Origin: Pasteurellaceae bacterium RH1A
Lineage (GTDB): Bacteria > Pseudomonadota > Gammaproteobacteria > Enterobacterales > Pasteurellaceae
Direction: 5' to 3'
Length of the DNA stretch: 64,000 bases
Assembly (NCBI GenBank): GCA_012221805.1
Contig: CP015195.1
Coordinates: 1,721,771-1,785,770 of the forward strand
The translations under genes were made by a program, and so were the position numbers. Below the pieces are notes generated by a model. The model saw only the letters and a program-made list of their open reading frames with translations. It ran no database searches and was not told the DNA's origin. Every line of letters starts with the position of its first letter. The first letter of the stretch is position 1. Shown in pieces: positions 39,031 through 48,905 of this stretch.

Positions 39031-39116
39031 CGGTTGCTGAGCTTGTCGAAGCATAAGTTTTGTGCAAACTCTAAAAACTCATGGTTCGACTCATGCTTCG
39101 ACAAGCTCAGCAACCG
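39031..39116. repeat. Inverted repeat with perfect 23-bp arms
   Basis: CGGTTGCTGAGCTTGTCGAA plus GCA (39031-39053) is exactly complementary to 39094-39116, separated by 40 bases. It lies in the 330-bp gap between the divergent gmhA and symporter genes. The rest of that gap is AT-rich and holds no gene. Confidence 0.85.
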
Positions 39117-39185
39117 TCTCACCAATCGCTTTTTAGCTTACATAATTCCAATTTTTCTATACTACTCTTATGAGGTTTTTTTACT

Positions 39186-40631
39186 ATGGACTCCATTATT
39201 TCAGGCTTTGAAGGCCTGCTCCATTGGATCGTCAATACCATTGACGGCCCCCTTTGGGACATTACCGTCATCACCCTTTTAGGCACAGGCCTTTTCTTTA
39301 CGCTCTCAACCGGCCTAGTACAACTGCGTTTACTGCCCCAAAGTATCCGTGAAATGTGGTTTGGCCGTTCAACCAGCGGCGATTCCCTTACCCCCTTCCA
39401 GGCCTTTGCCACAGGCTTGGCCAGCCGTGTGGGCGTGGGTAATATCGGCGGAGTGGCAACTGCCATTGCTCTAGGCGGCCCAGGTGCGGTGTTCTGGATG
39501 TGGGTAACTGCCCTTATCGGGATGAGCTCTGCCTTTGCCGAATCCTCCCTAGCCCAGCTCTACAAAACCCGTGACCCTAACGGTATGTTCCGTGGCGGCC
39601 CAGCCTACTACATCACCCGTGGCCTCAAGGCCCCTTGGTTGGCCGTGGCCTTTGCCGTTACCTTAATATTCACCTTCGGCTTCGCCTTTAATGCGGTTCA
39701 GGCCAACTCTATTGTAGAAGCCAGCCGCAACGCCTGGGGTTGGAATGCCAACTATGTCGGCCTTATCTTGGTTATCTTAACCGCAGCCATCATCTTTGGC
39801 GGCGTAAAACGGATTGGCCAAGTATCGGCCAAAATCGTGCCGACCATGGCCCTTTTCTACCTCATTATGGCCGTGATTATTCTGGGCATGAACATCGAAA
39901 AAGTGCCAGCCGTCTTAAGTAACATTGTCTCCAGTGCCTTTGATTTCTCAGCTATGGCAGGCGGTATGTTTGGTGCCATCTTCTCCAAGGCCATGCTCAT
40001 GGGGATTAAACGGGGCCTCTTCTCTAATGAAGCCGGTATGGGTTCTGCCCCTAACACCGCCGCCACTTCTGACGCCAAACACCCTGCCACCCAAGGACTC
40101 ATTCAAATGCTGGGCGTCTTTGTGGACACCATCATTGTCTGTACCTGTACGGCCATTATCATCCTACTCTCGAATGATTACGGCAGCGAAAGCCTGCGGG
40201 GCGTATCGCTGACCCAAAAGGCCCTTGAGTTCCATGTAGGCGAATTTGGCCTCCACTTCTTGGCCTTTATCCTCCTACTTTTCTGCTACACCTCCATCAT
40301 TGGCAACTACGCCTACGCAGAAATCAACATCCGCTACATTCGCAACCGCCCAGCCTTTATTCTGGCCTTCCGCTTAATCGTGCTCTTCTTCGTCTATTTC
40401 GGCGCAGTGCGTGACGGCGGGATTGTCTGGGCCTTTGCTGACACGGTTATGGCATCCATGGCCATGATTAACTTAGTGTCAATTATCCTCTTAGCCCCAC
40501 TGGTTTGGGTGGTGTTAAAAGACTACCAAAAACAAGTTAAGGCTGGCCAAGAACCTGTCTTTAAAATTGAAGATCACCCAGAACTCATTAAACGAGGGGT
40601 TGATCCACTGATTTGGAAATCGAAAGATTAA
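39186..40631 (+). CDS. Sodium:alanine/glycine symporter (AGCS family)
   Basis: A 481-residue inner-membrane protein with about 11 helices. The AGCS signatures GVGNIGGVATAIALGGPGAVFWMW and FSNEAGMGSAPNTAATSDAKHPATQG are present. It imports alanine, glycine or a similar amino acid with sodium; the exact substrate is not determined by sequence. GAGG lies before the ATG. A strong terminator follows. Confidence 0.92.
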   Translation: MDSIISGFEGLLHWIVNTIDGPLWDITVITLLGTGLFFTLSTGLVQLRLLPQSIREMWFGRSTSGDSLTPFQAFATGLASRVGVGNIGGVATAIALGGPGAVFWMWVTALIGMSSAFAESSLAQLYKTRDPNGMFRGGPAYYITRGLKAPWLAVAFAVTLIFTFGFAFNAVQANSIVEASRNAWGWNANYVGLILVILTAAIIFGGVKRIGQVSAKIVPTMALFYLIMAVIILGMNIEKVPAVLSNIVSSAFDFSAMAGGMFGAIFSKAMLMGIKRGLFSNEAGMGSAPNTAATSDAKHPATQGLIQMLGVFVDTIIVCTCTAIIILLSNDYGSESLRGVSLTQKALEFHVGEFGLHFLAFILLLFCYTSIIGNYAYAEINIRYIRNRPAFILAFRLIVLFFVYFGAVRDGGIVWAFADTVMASMAMINLVSIILLAPLVWVVLKDYQKQVKAGQEPVFKIEDHPELIKRGVDPLIWKSKD

Positions 40632-40647
40632 AGTCACTTAAAGGACA

Positions 40648-40676
40648 AACGGCATCTCATGATGCCGTTTTTTTTT
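40648..40676 (+). terminator. Rho-independent terminator after the AGCS symporter gene
   Basis: AACGGCATC and GATGCCGTT form a 9-bp stem with loop TCAT, followed by at least eight T residues. Confidence 0.9.
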
Positions 40677-40831
40677 GCAAGAAATAGGGGAATTTGAACC
40701 GCTTGTTGGGCAAGTTTAACAGGCTTAACACCTTGAATAATCAACCCTATTTGTTTACTATCTCATCAACTACAACAAGCGGGCAGATTTAAGTAAAAAT
40801 TTGCAAAAGTTTTTAAATAGGCAGGAAAATT

Positions 40832-41413
40832 ATGCAGAACAAAAATATAGAAATATATAAAACACTCACTCAAGATAAATATTTTGGCTACAAGGTTAAA
40901 ATGGCCCTTGTTTTATTATCTCCCCAAGAAGCCTATGATATTTTGGAGGCTGAAAATCGCCAGCCCATGTTAAGAGAAGGAGAACCTTCCGCCATCTGGC
41001 AGCGTATTCTTAAAGATGAAATTTATGAAACCAAGGCCTGGTATATTCCTGACCATCTGAAACTTTGGGATAAAAGGTTTGGCAGCTTATTTAAGCGGCC
41101 TTTTTTTGCTTTTGATAGTGATGTGGAAGCCTGGACAGACATTTTGGAGTTTTACCTTAAGGTTTCAACCCCAAAAGCAGAGCATTTTCCCAATAGAAAA
41201 ATTTACAATCAAGAATGGCAATTCTTTGCCGAATTGTTGGCAGTTGCCCAGAAAAACAATCATCCTTTATGCCACAAAGCCGAAAACCTTTTAAAAGAAA
41301 GAGGGCTACCTGAAAAAGTGTTAGAAAAGAAAAAAGCCGAATTAGAAAAATATCATTGTTTGGAATACACCGAAATCGGCATTGAGCACTTTTGTAGAAC
41401 AACGAAATGGTAA
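40832..41413 (+). CDS. Hypothetical protein
   Basis: A 193-residue soluble protein not recognised. It is rich in Lys, Glu, Trp and aromatic residues, without signal peptide or membrane segments; FAFDSDVEAWTDILEFYLKV and KVLEKKKAELEKYHCLEY are notable helices. AGGAAAATT ATG gives a start. The second IS1249-like element is inserted 38 bases after its stop and does not disrupt the frame. Its codon use is more AT-rich than the housekeeping neighbours. Confidence 0.6.
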   Translation: MQNKNIEIYKTLTQDKYFGYKVKMALVLLSPQEAYDILEAENRQPMLREGEPSAIWQRILKDEIYETKAWYIPDHLKLWDKRFGSLFKRPFFAFDSDVEAWTDILEFYLKVSTPKAEHFPNRKIYNQEWQFFAELLAVAQKNNHPLCHKAENLLKERGLPEKVLEKKKAELEKYHCLEYTEIGIEHFCRTTKW

Positions 41414-41451
41414 GAGAATATCGAAAAGAAAACTCCCTTTTATCTATAAAA

Positions 41452-42542
41452 GGCATATAGGACAAAATAGTTGGTCTTTTTGCACTTTATGCCTCTATAG
41501 GACAAAAAAGTTGGTAAAGATTATTTTAACAGATCCTTACCAACTCTTTTTGTTCAAAAAGTCCTGTATAAACAAGATCTTATGCTTTCTTGTTAAACCG
41601 CTGTGCGGACGTAATTTGTCTTTTAGTTCCTTAAATAAACCTTCAATCCTATTTGTTGTCTTTTCAATATTTAATTCAGGATATTTCTCATAAGTAAAAA
41701 TATATTCATAATAACGCTTAATACTCGCAGCAGCACTTCTTACACTTCGATGTTTATAAGGGTATTTCCCTTTTTCATTTGGTTTATCTGACCGTTCACT
41801 TAAAAACTCCTGGTGTTTTCTCTTCCATTCATATATTTTTAAATAAAATTCATTTTTAGAGCTGGTTTTAAGCGTCTTAATAATACTTTTTAATTCTCTT
41901 CCTGCATGTGATTGATGTTTCTTTCTCAATGCCCTCATTACGATTGCTACAAGATGAAACTGACACATCTGTGTTGGTGTATTGAACAAATCTTTTAAGA
42001 GGCCTCTACGCCCATCACAGGTAACTGATTGAATAATATAATTTCTTTCCCTTAAACGGTTCATGGCCTTCTTGTAATAGATATCTTTTTCTGTTTTGAC
42101 TATTTGGTGATAAACCACCTTTTTTGTAGAGCTATCAATAAACACCATTACACCAAAATCTCGGTGAAAGAATGTTGTATCAATAATTAAGTTCAAGTAT
42201 GTATTTTGAGGTTTATTTAAGGAGGATTTAGGGTGCTTCTCTAAATATCTTCGAATAGTTCGAGAAGAGCAAGAATATTTTTCTGCTAACTGTACTTGTG
42301 TTTGTTTTCCAGATGAATAATCAAGCCAAATTTTTTTCAGGATCTAATTTATTCTTAAAGGTAAATGTTTTATTACAGCTAAGACATTTGTAACGCTGTA
42401 CATTATTTTGTTTGCCATACTTCTGGATCGGGGAATGTTGGCAGAAAGGACAGTTTTTTGTGCATATTTCAAAAAGAGGGCTTAAAGCCTTGTACTATAA
42501 GGCTTTAAGCCACTTTTTACCAACTATTTTGTCCTATATGCC
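41452..42542 (-). mobile_element. IS256-superfamily (IS1249-like) element, copy 2, 1091 bp
   Basis: Nearly identical to the element at 2691-3780, with the same 24-bp terminal inverted repeats, and flanked by an exact 8-bp duplication CTATAAAA (41444-41451 and 42543-42550). The only difference noticed is one additional T at 42331-42337 (seven versus six), which accounts for the extra base. Near-identity and intact duplications indicate recent transposition. Confidence 0.95.
41537..42494 (-). pseudogene. IS1249-like transposase, copy 2, frameshifted
   Basis: It encodes the same protein as copy 1, but the T run at 42331-42337 (A run on the coding strand, in DPEKIW) has seven instead of six bases. 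This separates the zinc-ribbon/helix-turn-helix part from the DDE core. The remaining open core begins at a TTG at 42196 (219 residues). It is probably inactive unless ribosomes or RNA polymerase slip at the run. Confidence 0.75.
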
Positions 42543-42595
42543 CTATAAAATGCAGTGCAAAGAGATCAAAGGGAGAGGATATTTATCTTTAGATT

Positions 42596-43363
42596 TTAGG
42601 CCTTTAAGAGCTTATCCACCACTCGACTCACCGCAAAAAAAGCAAAGGTTGCGGTTACCATGGTCACTGCCCCGAAGCCATTAGCACAATTCATGGAAGC
42701 CGATACCTCACAATTTTCCCCCATTTGTGGGAAGATGAGAGGCTGGGTAGAAAAAACGCAGTCCACCCCAAATTTGCGTTTGGGGTTGGTGCTAAAGTTA
42801 TATTCTTTGCGTAACAGATTACGCACTTTAGAAGCCAGCGGATCCTGGATGGTCTTGCTTAAATCGGTAATTTGGATCTGGCTAGGGTCGGTCTGGCCGC
42901 CTGCCCCACCGGTGGTAATCAGCTTGATCTTATTGTGTTTACAAAAGGCAATTAGGGCCGCCTTGACCCGCACACTGTCGATGGCATCAATCACATAATC
43001 GTAGCCCCGCATCAGATAATCGCTTAAATTATCTTGGGTCAGGAAATCATCAATGATTTCTACCTGGCATTCAGGGTTAATCTTCAGCACCCTTTCCTTC
43101 ATGGCTTCGGTTTTGAGCTTGCCGATTTCGCCACTCATGGCATGGATTTGGCGGTTGATATTGGTCACGCAAATATCGTCCATATCAATCATGCTAATCC
43201 GCCCCACCCCTGAACGAGCCAGAGCCTCCACCGCCCAAGAGCCAACCCCGCCAATGCCGATCACACAGACATGGGCTTGCTTGAGTTTTTCCAGCCCTGC
43301 GGGGGTATAAAGCCGACCAATCCCGCCAAAGCGTTGGTCGTAGTTGTCTAGTCTTTCTGTCAT
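42596..43363 (-). CDS. tcdA: tRNA threonylcarbamoyladenosine dehydratase TcdA (CsdL)
   Basis: An E1-like enzyme that cyclises t6A37 in tRNA to ct6A using ATP. The 255-residue protein starts MTERLDNYDQRFGGIGRLY and has the nucleotide-binding VIGIGGVGSWAVEALARSGVG, DMDDICVTNINRQ, and the C-terminal ATFAFFAVSRVVDKLL hydrophobic helix. The start at 43363 is chosen by family match; the frame extends to 43627 through repeat DNA. Confidence 0.93.
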   Translation of the reverse strand: MTERLDNYDQRFGGIGRLYTPAGLEKLKQAHVCVIGIGGVGSWAVEALARSGVGRISMIDMDDICVTNINRQIHAMSGEIGKLKTEAMKERVLKINPECQVEIIDDFLTQDNLSDYLMRGYDYVIDAIDSVRVKAALIAFCKHNKIKLITTGGAGGQTDPSQIQITDLSKTIQDPLASKVRNLLRKEYNFSTNPKRKFGVDCVFSTQPLIFPQMGENCEVSASMNCANGFGAVTMVTATFAFFAVSRVVDKLLKA

Positions 43364-43387
43364 TTTTTTGAGATAAGAAAAAAGAAA

Positions 43388-43565
43388 ATCCCCCTTTGAA
43401 AAAGCAGGGGTGTCAAGTTCTATTGTAGGGACGCATTGCATGCGTCCGAGCGATATATGCGTTCTGATAAGGTTTGCGGACGCATGCAATGCGTCCCTAC
43501 CAATCACATTAAATTGCTTATTTAGAACTTGACAGCCCTGCCTTGAAAAAAAAAGGGGGGGGGAA
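43388..43565. repeat. Nested palindromic MITE-like repeat
   Basis: Outer arms TGTCAAGTTCTA (43411-43422) and TAGAACTTGACA (43523-43534), with further weak symmetry outside (GCAGGGGTG / AGCCCTGC), enclose perfect 23-bp inner arms (43425-43447 and 43478-43500, GTAGGGACGCATTGCATGCG...). It fills most of the 330-bp gap between tcdA and aspS. A separate hairpin related to the MITE ends (CCCCTCTTTTTCAAAGAGGGGG) lies at about 43648-43672. Confidence 0.75.
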
Positions 43566-43691
43566 TTTAACCTACTACAAGCGGGATAAAAATTACAAAA
43601 TGTTGCAATCCCTCTCGCTGATTGCACTGCTGTAAAATCTCCCCTAGCCCCTCTTTTTCAAAGAGGGGGATCTGTTTTTCAGGTAGTTTAA

Positions 43692-45458
43692 CTATTCCGC
43701 TTTTACAACAGCAACACCCAACTCCACCAAGGCCTTTTCATTGGCATAGCTTGGGGCTTCTGTCATCAAACAAGCCGCAGCGGTGGTTTTCGGGAAGGCA
43801 ATCACATCACGGATGTTTTCTGTCCCCGTAATCAGCATAGTCAAGCGGTCTAAACCAAAGGCTAGGCCAGCATGTGGAGGTGTGCCGAACTTCAGGGCAT
43901 CTAACAAGAAACCGAATTTTTCTTGCTGTTCTTGAGCATTAATGCCTAAGATTTCAAACACGGTTTGCTGCATAAGAGGGTTGAAGATCCGCACCGAGCC
44001 ACCGCCCACTTCGTAGCCGTTAATCACCATATCATAGGCGTTGGCCACGGCATTTTTCGGATCGGCCTTGAGTTCTTCAGGGCTTAAATCTTTTGGCGAA
44101 GTAAATGGATGGTGCATGGCCGACCAGTTACCCTCATCATCTTTTTCAAACATTGGGAAGTCTACCACCCAAAGCGGTTTCCAGGCAGTTAAATCCGTTA
44201 AACCTAAATCCCGCCCTAATTTTAAGCGTAAAGCTCCCATGGCATCGGTGACCACGTTCCACTTATCTGCCCCGAAGAAGATAATATCGCCAGACTGGGC
44301 ATTGACCCGCTCAAGCAAGGCCTTGATGACCTCTTCATTTAAGAACTTAGCCACCGGGCTTTGAATACCCTCAAGGCCGGCATTGATGTCATTGACCTTC
44401 ATCCAGGCCAGGCCCTTGGCCCCGTAAATGCCCACAAATTGGGTGTATTCATCAATCTGCTTGCGGGTAATCTCTGCCCCATTTGGCACACGAATAACCG
44501 CCACACGGCCGTCTGGGTTATTGGCAGGTTCATTGAATACTTTGAACTCAACGTTTTTCAGAATATCGGCCACATCTACCAATTCCAGCGGGTTACGCAG
44601 GTCTGGCTTGTCTGAACCGAAGCGGGTCATAGCCTCTGTCCAGGTCATTTGTGGGAACTTGCCTAAATCGACATTGAGGCGATCCAACCACAAACCGTGG
44701 ATCATCTCCTCCATCACTGCCCGCACTTCAGGGGCGGTCATAAAGGTGGTTTCCACATCGATTTGGGTAAATTCAGGCTGGCGGTCGGCACGCAGGTCTT
44801 CATCACGGAAGCATTTGACGATTTGATAATAACGGTCAAAGCCCGACATCATGAGCAACTGCTTAAAGAGCTGTGGTGATTGTGGCAGGGCGTAGAACTT
44901 GCCCTTGTGTACTCGGCTTGGCACCAGGTAGTCACGAGCACCCTCTGGAGTGGCCTTGGTCAGCATCGGGGTTTCGATATCCAAGAAGCCGTGATCGTCC
45001 ATAAAGCGGCGGACAAAGCTGGTGATCTTGGCACGAGTTTTAAGGCGTTCTGCCATTTCTGGGCGGCGAAGATCCAAGTAGCGGTATTTGAGACGCTGTT
45101 CTTCGGTGTTGTTTTGGTTGAAGTCTAACGGCAGCACCTCAGCATTGTTGTAAACCAAAAGATCTTTTACCAAGACTTCGATTTCACCCGTTGCCATATC
45201 CTTGTTGATCTGGCTCTCATCACGGGCGATCACCTCACCCTTAATTTGCACACAGGCTTCTGCACGCAGGCTGGAGGCCACCTTAAAGAGGGCTTCATCT
45301 TTTTCATCAAAGAAAACCTGCACCAGGCCTTCACGGTCACGAATTTGCATAAAAATAAAGCGACCAAGGTTACGCACACGGTGTACCCAACCGCTTAAGG
45401 TCACGTTTTGACCAACCTGTTCACGGCGTAATGCACCGCAATAATGAGAACGCATCAT
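43692..45458 (-). CDS. aspS: Aspartyl-tRNA synthetase
   Basis: A class II synthetase of 588 residues charging tRNA-Asp. It has an N-terminal OB-fold anticodon-binding domain ([26 protein letters not shown]), class II motif 1 to 3 segments ([61 protein letters not shown]) and the bacterial GAD insertion. Two ATG codons stand in tandem (MMRSHY); AAAGGAT lies upstream. Confidence 0.97.
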   Translation of the reverse strand: MMRSHYCGALRREQVGQNVTLSGWVHRVRNLGRFIFMQIRDREGLVQVFFDEKDEALFKVASSLRAEACVQIKGEVIARDESQINKDMATGEIEVLVKDLLVYNNAEVLPLDFNQNNTEEQRLKYRYLDLRRPEMAERLKTRAKITSFVRRFMDDHGFLDIETPMLTKATPEGARDYLVPSRVHKGKFYALPQSPQLFKQLLMMSGFDRYYQIVKCFRDEDLRADRQPEFTQIDVETTFMTAPEVRAVMEEMIHGLWLDRLNVDLGKFPQMTWTEAMTRFGSDKPDLRNPLELVDVADILKNVEFKVFNEPANNPDGRVAVIRVPNGAEITRKQIDEYTQFVGIYGAKGLAWMKVNDINAGLEGIQSPVAKFLNEEVIKALLERVNAQSGDIIFFGADKWNVVTDAMGALRLKLGRDLGLTDLTAWKPLWVVDFPMFEKDDEGNWSAMHHPFTSPKDLSPEELKADPKNAVANAYDMVINGYEVGGGSVRIFNPLMQQTVFEILGINAQEQQEKFGFLLDALKFGTPPHAGLAFGLDRLTMLITGTENIRDVIAFPKTTAAACLMTEAPSYANEKALVELGVAVVKAE

Positions 45459-45589
45459 ATCTGTTTATCCTTTTGTAAAATCTGGAAAAAATTGTGGGAG
45501 ATTATAGCCCAAAATTGCCGAAGCGTGCAGAAATTTGCAAAAAATTGGGGATTTAGGCCCGCTTGTTTCCAAGCAGGCTTGGGCTTTGG

Positions 45590-46882
45590 TTAGAGATCCT
45601 TGCGTAAGGAGACCATCACCTGGTCAATCTTAAAGTTTTCGGTGTCGATAATCTCAAACTTATACTTGTCGAAAAAGACAAAATCGGTCTTTTTGGGCAC
45701 TTTTCGCAGCATATACATCATAAAACCGCCGATGGTTTCGTAGTTTTCATCATGGGGGAAGGCCTCAATATCCAGGGCTCGTTTGACATCTTCCAGCGGG
45801 GTTACCCCATCAATCAGCCAGGAATCTTCATCCCGGCGGACAATTTGTTCTTCTTCGCTAGAGACCAGCTCGCCCATGACAATGCTCATCACATCATTCA
45901 GGGTCACAATGCCCACCACTAGAGCGTATTCATTAACAATCACGGCGAAGTCTTCGCCAGTGGATTTGAAGAGCTCCAGCACCTCAAAGAGGGAAAGGGT
46001 ATCAGGAATAAAGAGAGCCTTGCGGAGCAGGCGGTTGTCGGTCAGGGAAACCGCCTGTTCTGAATGCAGATAAAGGGTCAAGAGAGTGTGGGATTCCACA
46101 TAGCCCAGGATTTTGTCCAGCCCATTGTCGCAAATAATCAGTTTGGAATGGGAGTTTTTGGCTAAAGTATCCAGCACGGCTTGGCGGTCGAAGGCCTTGT
46201 CTAAAAAGACGATATTCTCCCGGGTGGTCATGGTGGAGGTAACCGTGCGTTGCTGCATATCGAAGATGTTTTCGATCAGGTAATGCTCTTGAGCCTTGAG
46301 TACACCAGCCTCAGCCCCGGCATCCACCACGGCCACGATGTCTTCCGAAGTCATGCTCTCCTCCCGCACGGTGGAAATCCCAAAGAGGCGGAAGATGCCG
46401 TTGGCGATGCTGTCAAAAATCCAAACCAGGGGCTTAAAGAGCATAATGCTAAAGCTCATGATCCGCACTGTATGCAGGGCAACCATTTCAGGGTAGGTCA
46501 TGGCAATCCGTTTGGGGATCAGGTCAGCAAAGATGATAAAGGCCGTGGTCACTAAAACGAAGGACAGGACGGAGGCCCCAGTTTCCAGCCAGGCCACATC
46601 GGTATAGGCACTTAAAAACTGGTAGAGATAGGGGCTGACAGCACTTTCGCCGAAGATACCGCCCAAAATGGCCACCATATTGAGGCCAATTTGCACCACG
46701 GTAATAAAGCGGCCTGGGTGTTCTTGCAATTTTAAGACCATTTCTGCCCGCTTGTCGCCTTCGTTAATCAGTTGCAGGAGCCGAATGCGTCTTGCCCCCG
46801 CCAAGGAAATTTCGGCAGAAGAAATGATGGCACTGATCACAATCAGGCCGATGATGATAAAGATGGTTTCGATAAGTCCCAT
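45590..46882 (-). CDS. ytfL: YtfL/PaeA family CNNM-CBS membrane protein
   Basis: A 430-residue UPF0053 (hemolysin C/CorC-like) protein. An N-terminal DUF21/CNNM membrane domain (about 1-190, SAIISSAEISLAGARRIRL; FADLIPKRIAMTYPE) is followed by a CBS pair (about 205-340) and a CorC_HlyC C-terminal domain. E. coli YtfL (PaeA) is implicated in polyamine export. The ATG at 46882 begins one base after the lolE stop; a GTG at 46894 is the alternative. Confidence 0.88.
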   Translation of the reverse strand: MGLIETIFIIIGLIVISAIISSAEISLAGARRIRLLQLINEGDKRAEMVLKLQEHPGRFITVVQIGLNMVAILGGIFGESAVSPYLYQFLSAYTDVAWLETGASVLSFVLVTTAFIIFADLIPKRIAMTYPEMVALHTVRIMSFSIMLFKPLVWIFDSIANGIFRLFGISTVREESMTSEDIVAVVDAGAEAGVLKAQEHYLIENIFDMQQRTVTSTMTTRENIVFLDKAFDRQAVLDTLAKNSHSKLIICDNGLDKILGYVESHTLLTLYLHSEQAVSLTDNRLLRKALFIPDTLSLFEVLELFKSTGEDFAVIVNEYALVVGIVTLNDVMSIVMGELVSSEEEQIVRRDEDSWLIDGVTPLEDVKRALDIEAFPHDENYETIGGFMMYMLRKVPKKTDFVFFDKYKFEIIDTENFKIDQVMVSLRKDL

Positions 46883-46883
46883 G

Positions 46884-48134
46884 TTAGTGTCCACTTAATA
46901 CTTTGGCCGGCTCCAACCTTGAAGCCCGAATGGCCGGATAGAGGCTGGCGACCAGGCTTAAAACCAGGGTGGCGACCAGCACATAGGCGATGTCTAGCCA
47001 GTGCAGCTCGCTGGGCAGGAAGTCGATAAAATAGACTCCATCTGAAAGCAACTTATGGCCTAACAGCCCTTCAACTCCCTTGATAAGCGCCGTTAAATTG
47101 AGCGAGGTCAGCACGCCTAGGATAATCCCGGCCACTGCCCCCTTCATGCCTGAAAGCAGGCCATACCAGAGGAAGATCTGCTGGATAAAGCGATTGTTGG
47201 CCCCCAGGGTGCGTTGGATGGCGATGTCGCCCTGCTTGTCCTTAACCGCCATAATCAGGGTGGAAATGATGTTAAAGCAGGCCACGCCAATAACCAGCAC
47301 CATGGCAATATACATGACCGTGCGGATCAGGTTGATGTCGTTGTACATATAGCCGAACTTGTCGATCCAGGTTTGCACATAGAGAGGTTGTGGGTAGGTG
47401 GCCAGTTCGGGAAAGGCCAGCTGGCGAACCGCAAAGGGCTCTTTCACTGCCAGCTCTAGGCCTGAAATCTGGCCTGCTGGGTAGTCCAAGAGTTCCTGGG
47501 CCTTGGCAAGCGGAAGCAGGGCGTAGCTGTGATCTAATTGGCCGTCCAAACGCAGAATGCCGGTAACCGGCAGGCTAAAGCGTAGGGGCTGGGCCAGTTT
47601 GTTGTCCTCGCTGGCCTGGGGCAGTAGGAGTGTAACTTCATCGCCGGCTTCTACCTCTAGATCTCGGGCAATGCCAGCCCCCAAAATCAGCCCGCCCTCT
47701 TCCTTAAAGGCCTGCCACTGTGGGCCTGGAATAAACTGGCTAAGGCTACTTACTTCATCTTGTTTATCTGGCTCTACCCCTCGCACCTGGGCGATCTTGA
47801 GTTTTGAGCCGTTTTCAATCAGGCCCGTAAAGCTAACAAAGGGCGACACGGCCTGGACAAGCGGGTTGTTTTTGACCAAATCTTGCAAATGCTGGCTGTC
47901 CCCAATAGGCTGGTTCTGATTATTGGCATAGGACTGAATTTCGGCATGAGGCACAACCGACAGGATGCGTTGGTTAAGCTCCCGCTCAAAGCCGTTCATG
48001 GCACTCAGCCCCACAATCAAGACCGCCACGCCCAGGGCAATCCCGATGCTGGAGAAAAGGGATATGAGCGAAACCAGCCGATTTTTCTGCTTGCCCCGTT
48101 GGTAACGCAGGCTGATAAAAAATGGCGTATTCAT
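46884..48134 (-). CDS. lolE: Lipoprotein-releasing system permease LolE
   Basis: One of two permeases that extract outer-membrane lipoproteins from the inner membrane for LolA. The 416-residue protein has the N-terminal helix SLISLFSSIGIALGVAVLIVGLSAMNGFERELNQRIL, a large periplasmic domain and three C-terminal helices (FNIISTLIMAVKDKQGDIAIQRTLGA), ending VLSGH. The N-terminal sequence and IDFLPSELHWLD match LolE better than LolC. It overlaps the lolD stop (TAATG). No lolC is present nearby. Confidence 0.88.
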   Translation of the reverse strand: MNTPFFISLRYQRGKQKNRLVSLISLFSSIGIALGVAVLIVGLSAMNGFERELNQRILSVVPHAEIQSYANNQNQPIGDSQHLQDLVKNNPLVQAVSPFVSFTGLIENGSKLKIAQVRGVEPDKQDEVSSLSQFIPGPQWQAFKEEGGLILGAGIARDLEVEAGDEVTLLLPQASEDNKLAQPLRFSLPVTGILRLDGQLDHSYALLPLAKAQELLDYPAGQISGLELAVKEPFAVRQLAFPELATYPQPLYVQTWIDKFGYMYNDINLIRTVMYIAMVLVIGVACFNIISTLIMAVKDKQGDIAIQRTLGANNRFIQQIFLWYGLLSGMKGAVAGIILGVLTSLNLTALIKGVEGLLGHKLLSDGVYFIDFLPSELHWLDIAYVLVATLVLSLVASLYPAIRASRLEPAKVLSGH

Positions 48135-48820
48135 TAGCCTTCCTCGCTTAAAACGCCATCCCGCATAACCAAGCGGCGGTCGAGCTTGTGGGCTAAATTT
48201 AGATCGTGGGTAACCAGCAAGAAGGCGATATTTTGCTCTTGATTGAGTTCTTTGATGAGCTCAAAAATACTTTCGGTAGTTTTCTGATCCAGGTTGCCGG
48301 TGGGCTCATCAGCCAGCACCAGGGCTGGGTTATTGACCAGGGCTCGAGCAATGGCCACCCGCTGGCGTTCCCCGCCTGATAAGGCTGATGGGCGGTGGCT
48401 CATTCTTTTAGCCAGGCCTACAGCCTGGAGCATTTTCTCTGCCCGATCCTGGGCCTCACGCTTGTTCTGCTTGCCAATCAGCATGGGCATCATCACGTTC
48501 TCAAGGGCGGAAAAATCGGCCATGAGGTGGTGGAACTGATAGACAAAACCCAGGTTCTGGTTGCGGAGCTGGGCCAGTTGGTTGGAGGACAGGCTTTGCA
48601 GGGACTGGCCCTTGATAAAGACCTGGCCAGAGCCGGGCTGATCCAGCCCGCCCAGGGTATGAAGCAGGGTACTCTTGCCCGAGCCAGAGGAGCCAACAAT
48701 GGCCACCAGCTCGCCAGCCTTGATGTCAAAGGAAACCTCTTTGAGGATTTGGATTTGCTCCCCACCCTCTTGGTAGAATTTGCTGATTTTTTCACAGCGG
48801 AGTAGTTCGGTTTGGTTCAT
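48134..48820 (-). CDS. lolD: Lipoprotein-releasing system ATP-binding protein LolD
   Basis: The 228-residue ATPase of the Lol complex. Walker A is GSSGSGKST, the signature is [16 protein letters not shown], Walker B is [12 protein letters not shown], and the LolD motif region is [24 protein letters not shown]. The start at 48820 ([12 protein letters not shown]) fits the family; upstream codons of the frame run into the insertion sequence. Normally lolC precedes lolD; here an IS110-type element lies in that position. Confidence 0.93.
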   Translation of the reverse strand: MNQTELLRCEKISKFYQEGGEQIQILKEVSFDIKAGELVAIVGSSGSGKSTLLHTLGGLDQPGSGQVFIKGQSLQSLSSNQLAQLRNQNLGFVYQFHHLMADFSALENVMMPMLIGKQNKREAQDRAEKMLQAVGLAKRMSHRPSALSGGERQRVAIARALVNNPALVLADEPTGNLDQKTTESIFELIKELNQEQNIAFLLVTHDLNLAHKLDRRLVMRDGVLSEEG

Positions 48821-48905
48821 GTTATTTCCGTTTTTAACCCACATACAGCAAGCCATATTGAAGTGTAGCAACTGTATTCCAATAAAAATTGAAAATACAA
48901 AATCG

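Noticed and set aside
39080..39100. GGTTCGACTC resembling a tRNA T-arm
   Set aside because: No acceptor, D or anticodon arms surround it; it is part of the 23-bp inverted repeat.
42596..43627. Long form of tcdA starting at 43627
   Set aside because: The extra 88 residues are translated from palindromic repeat DNA; the family start MTERL at 43363 fits better.
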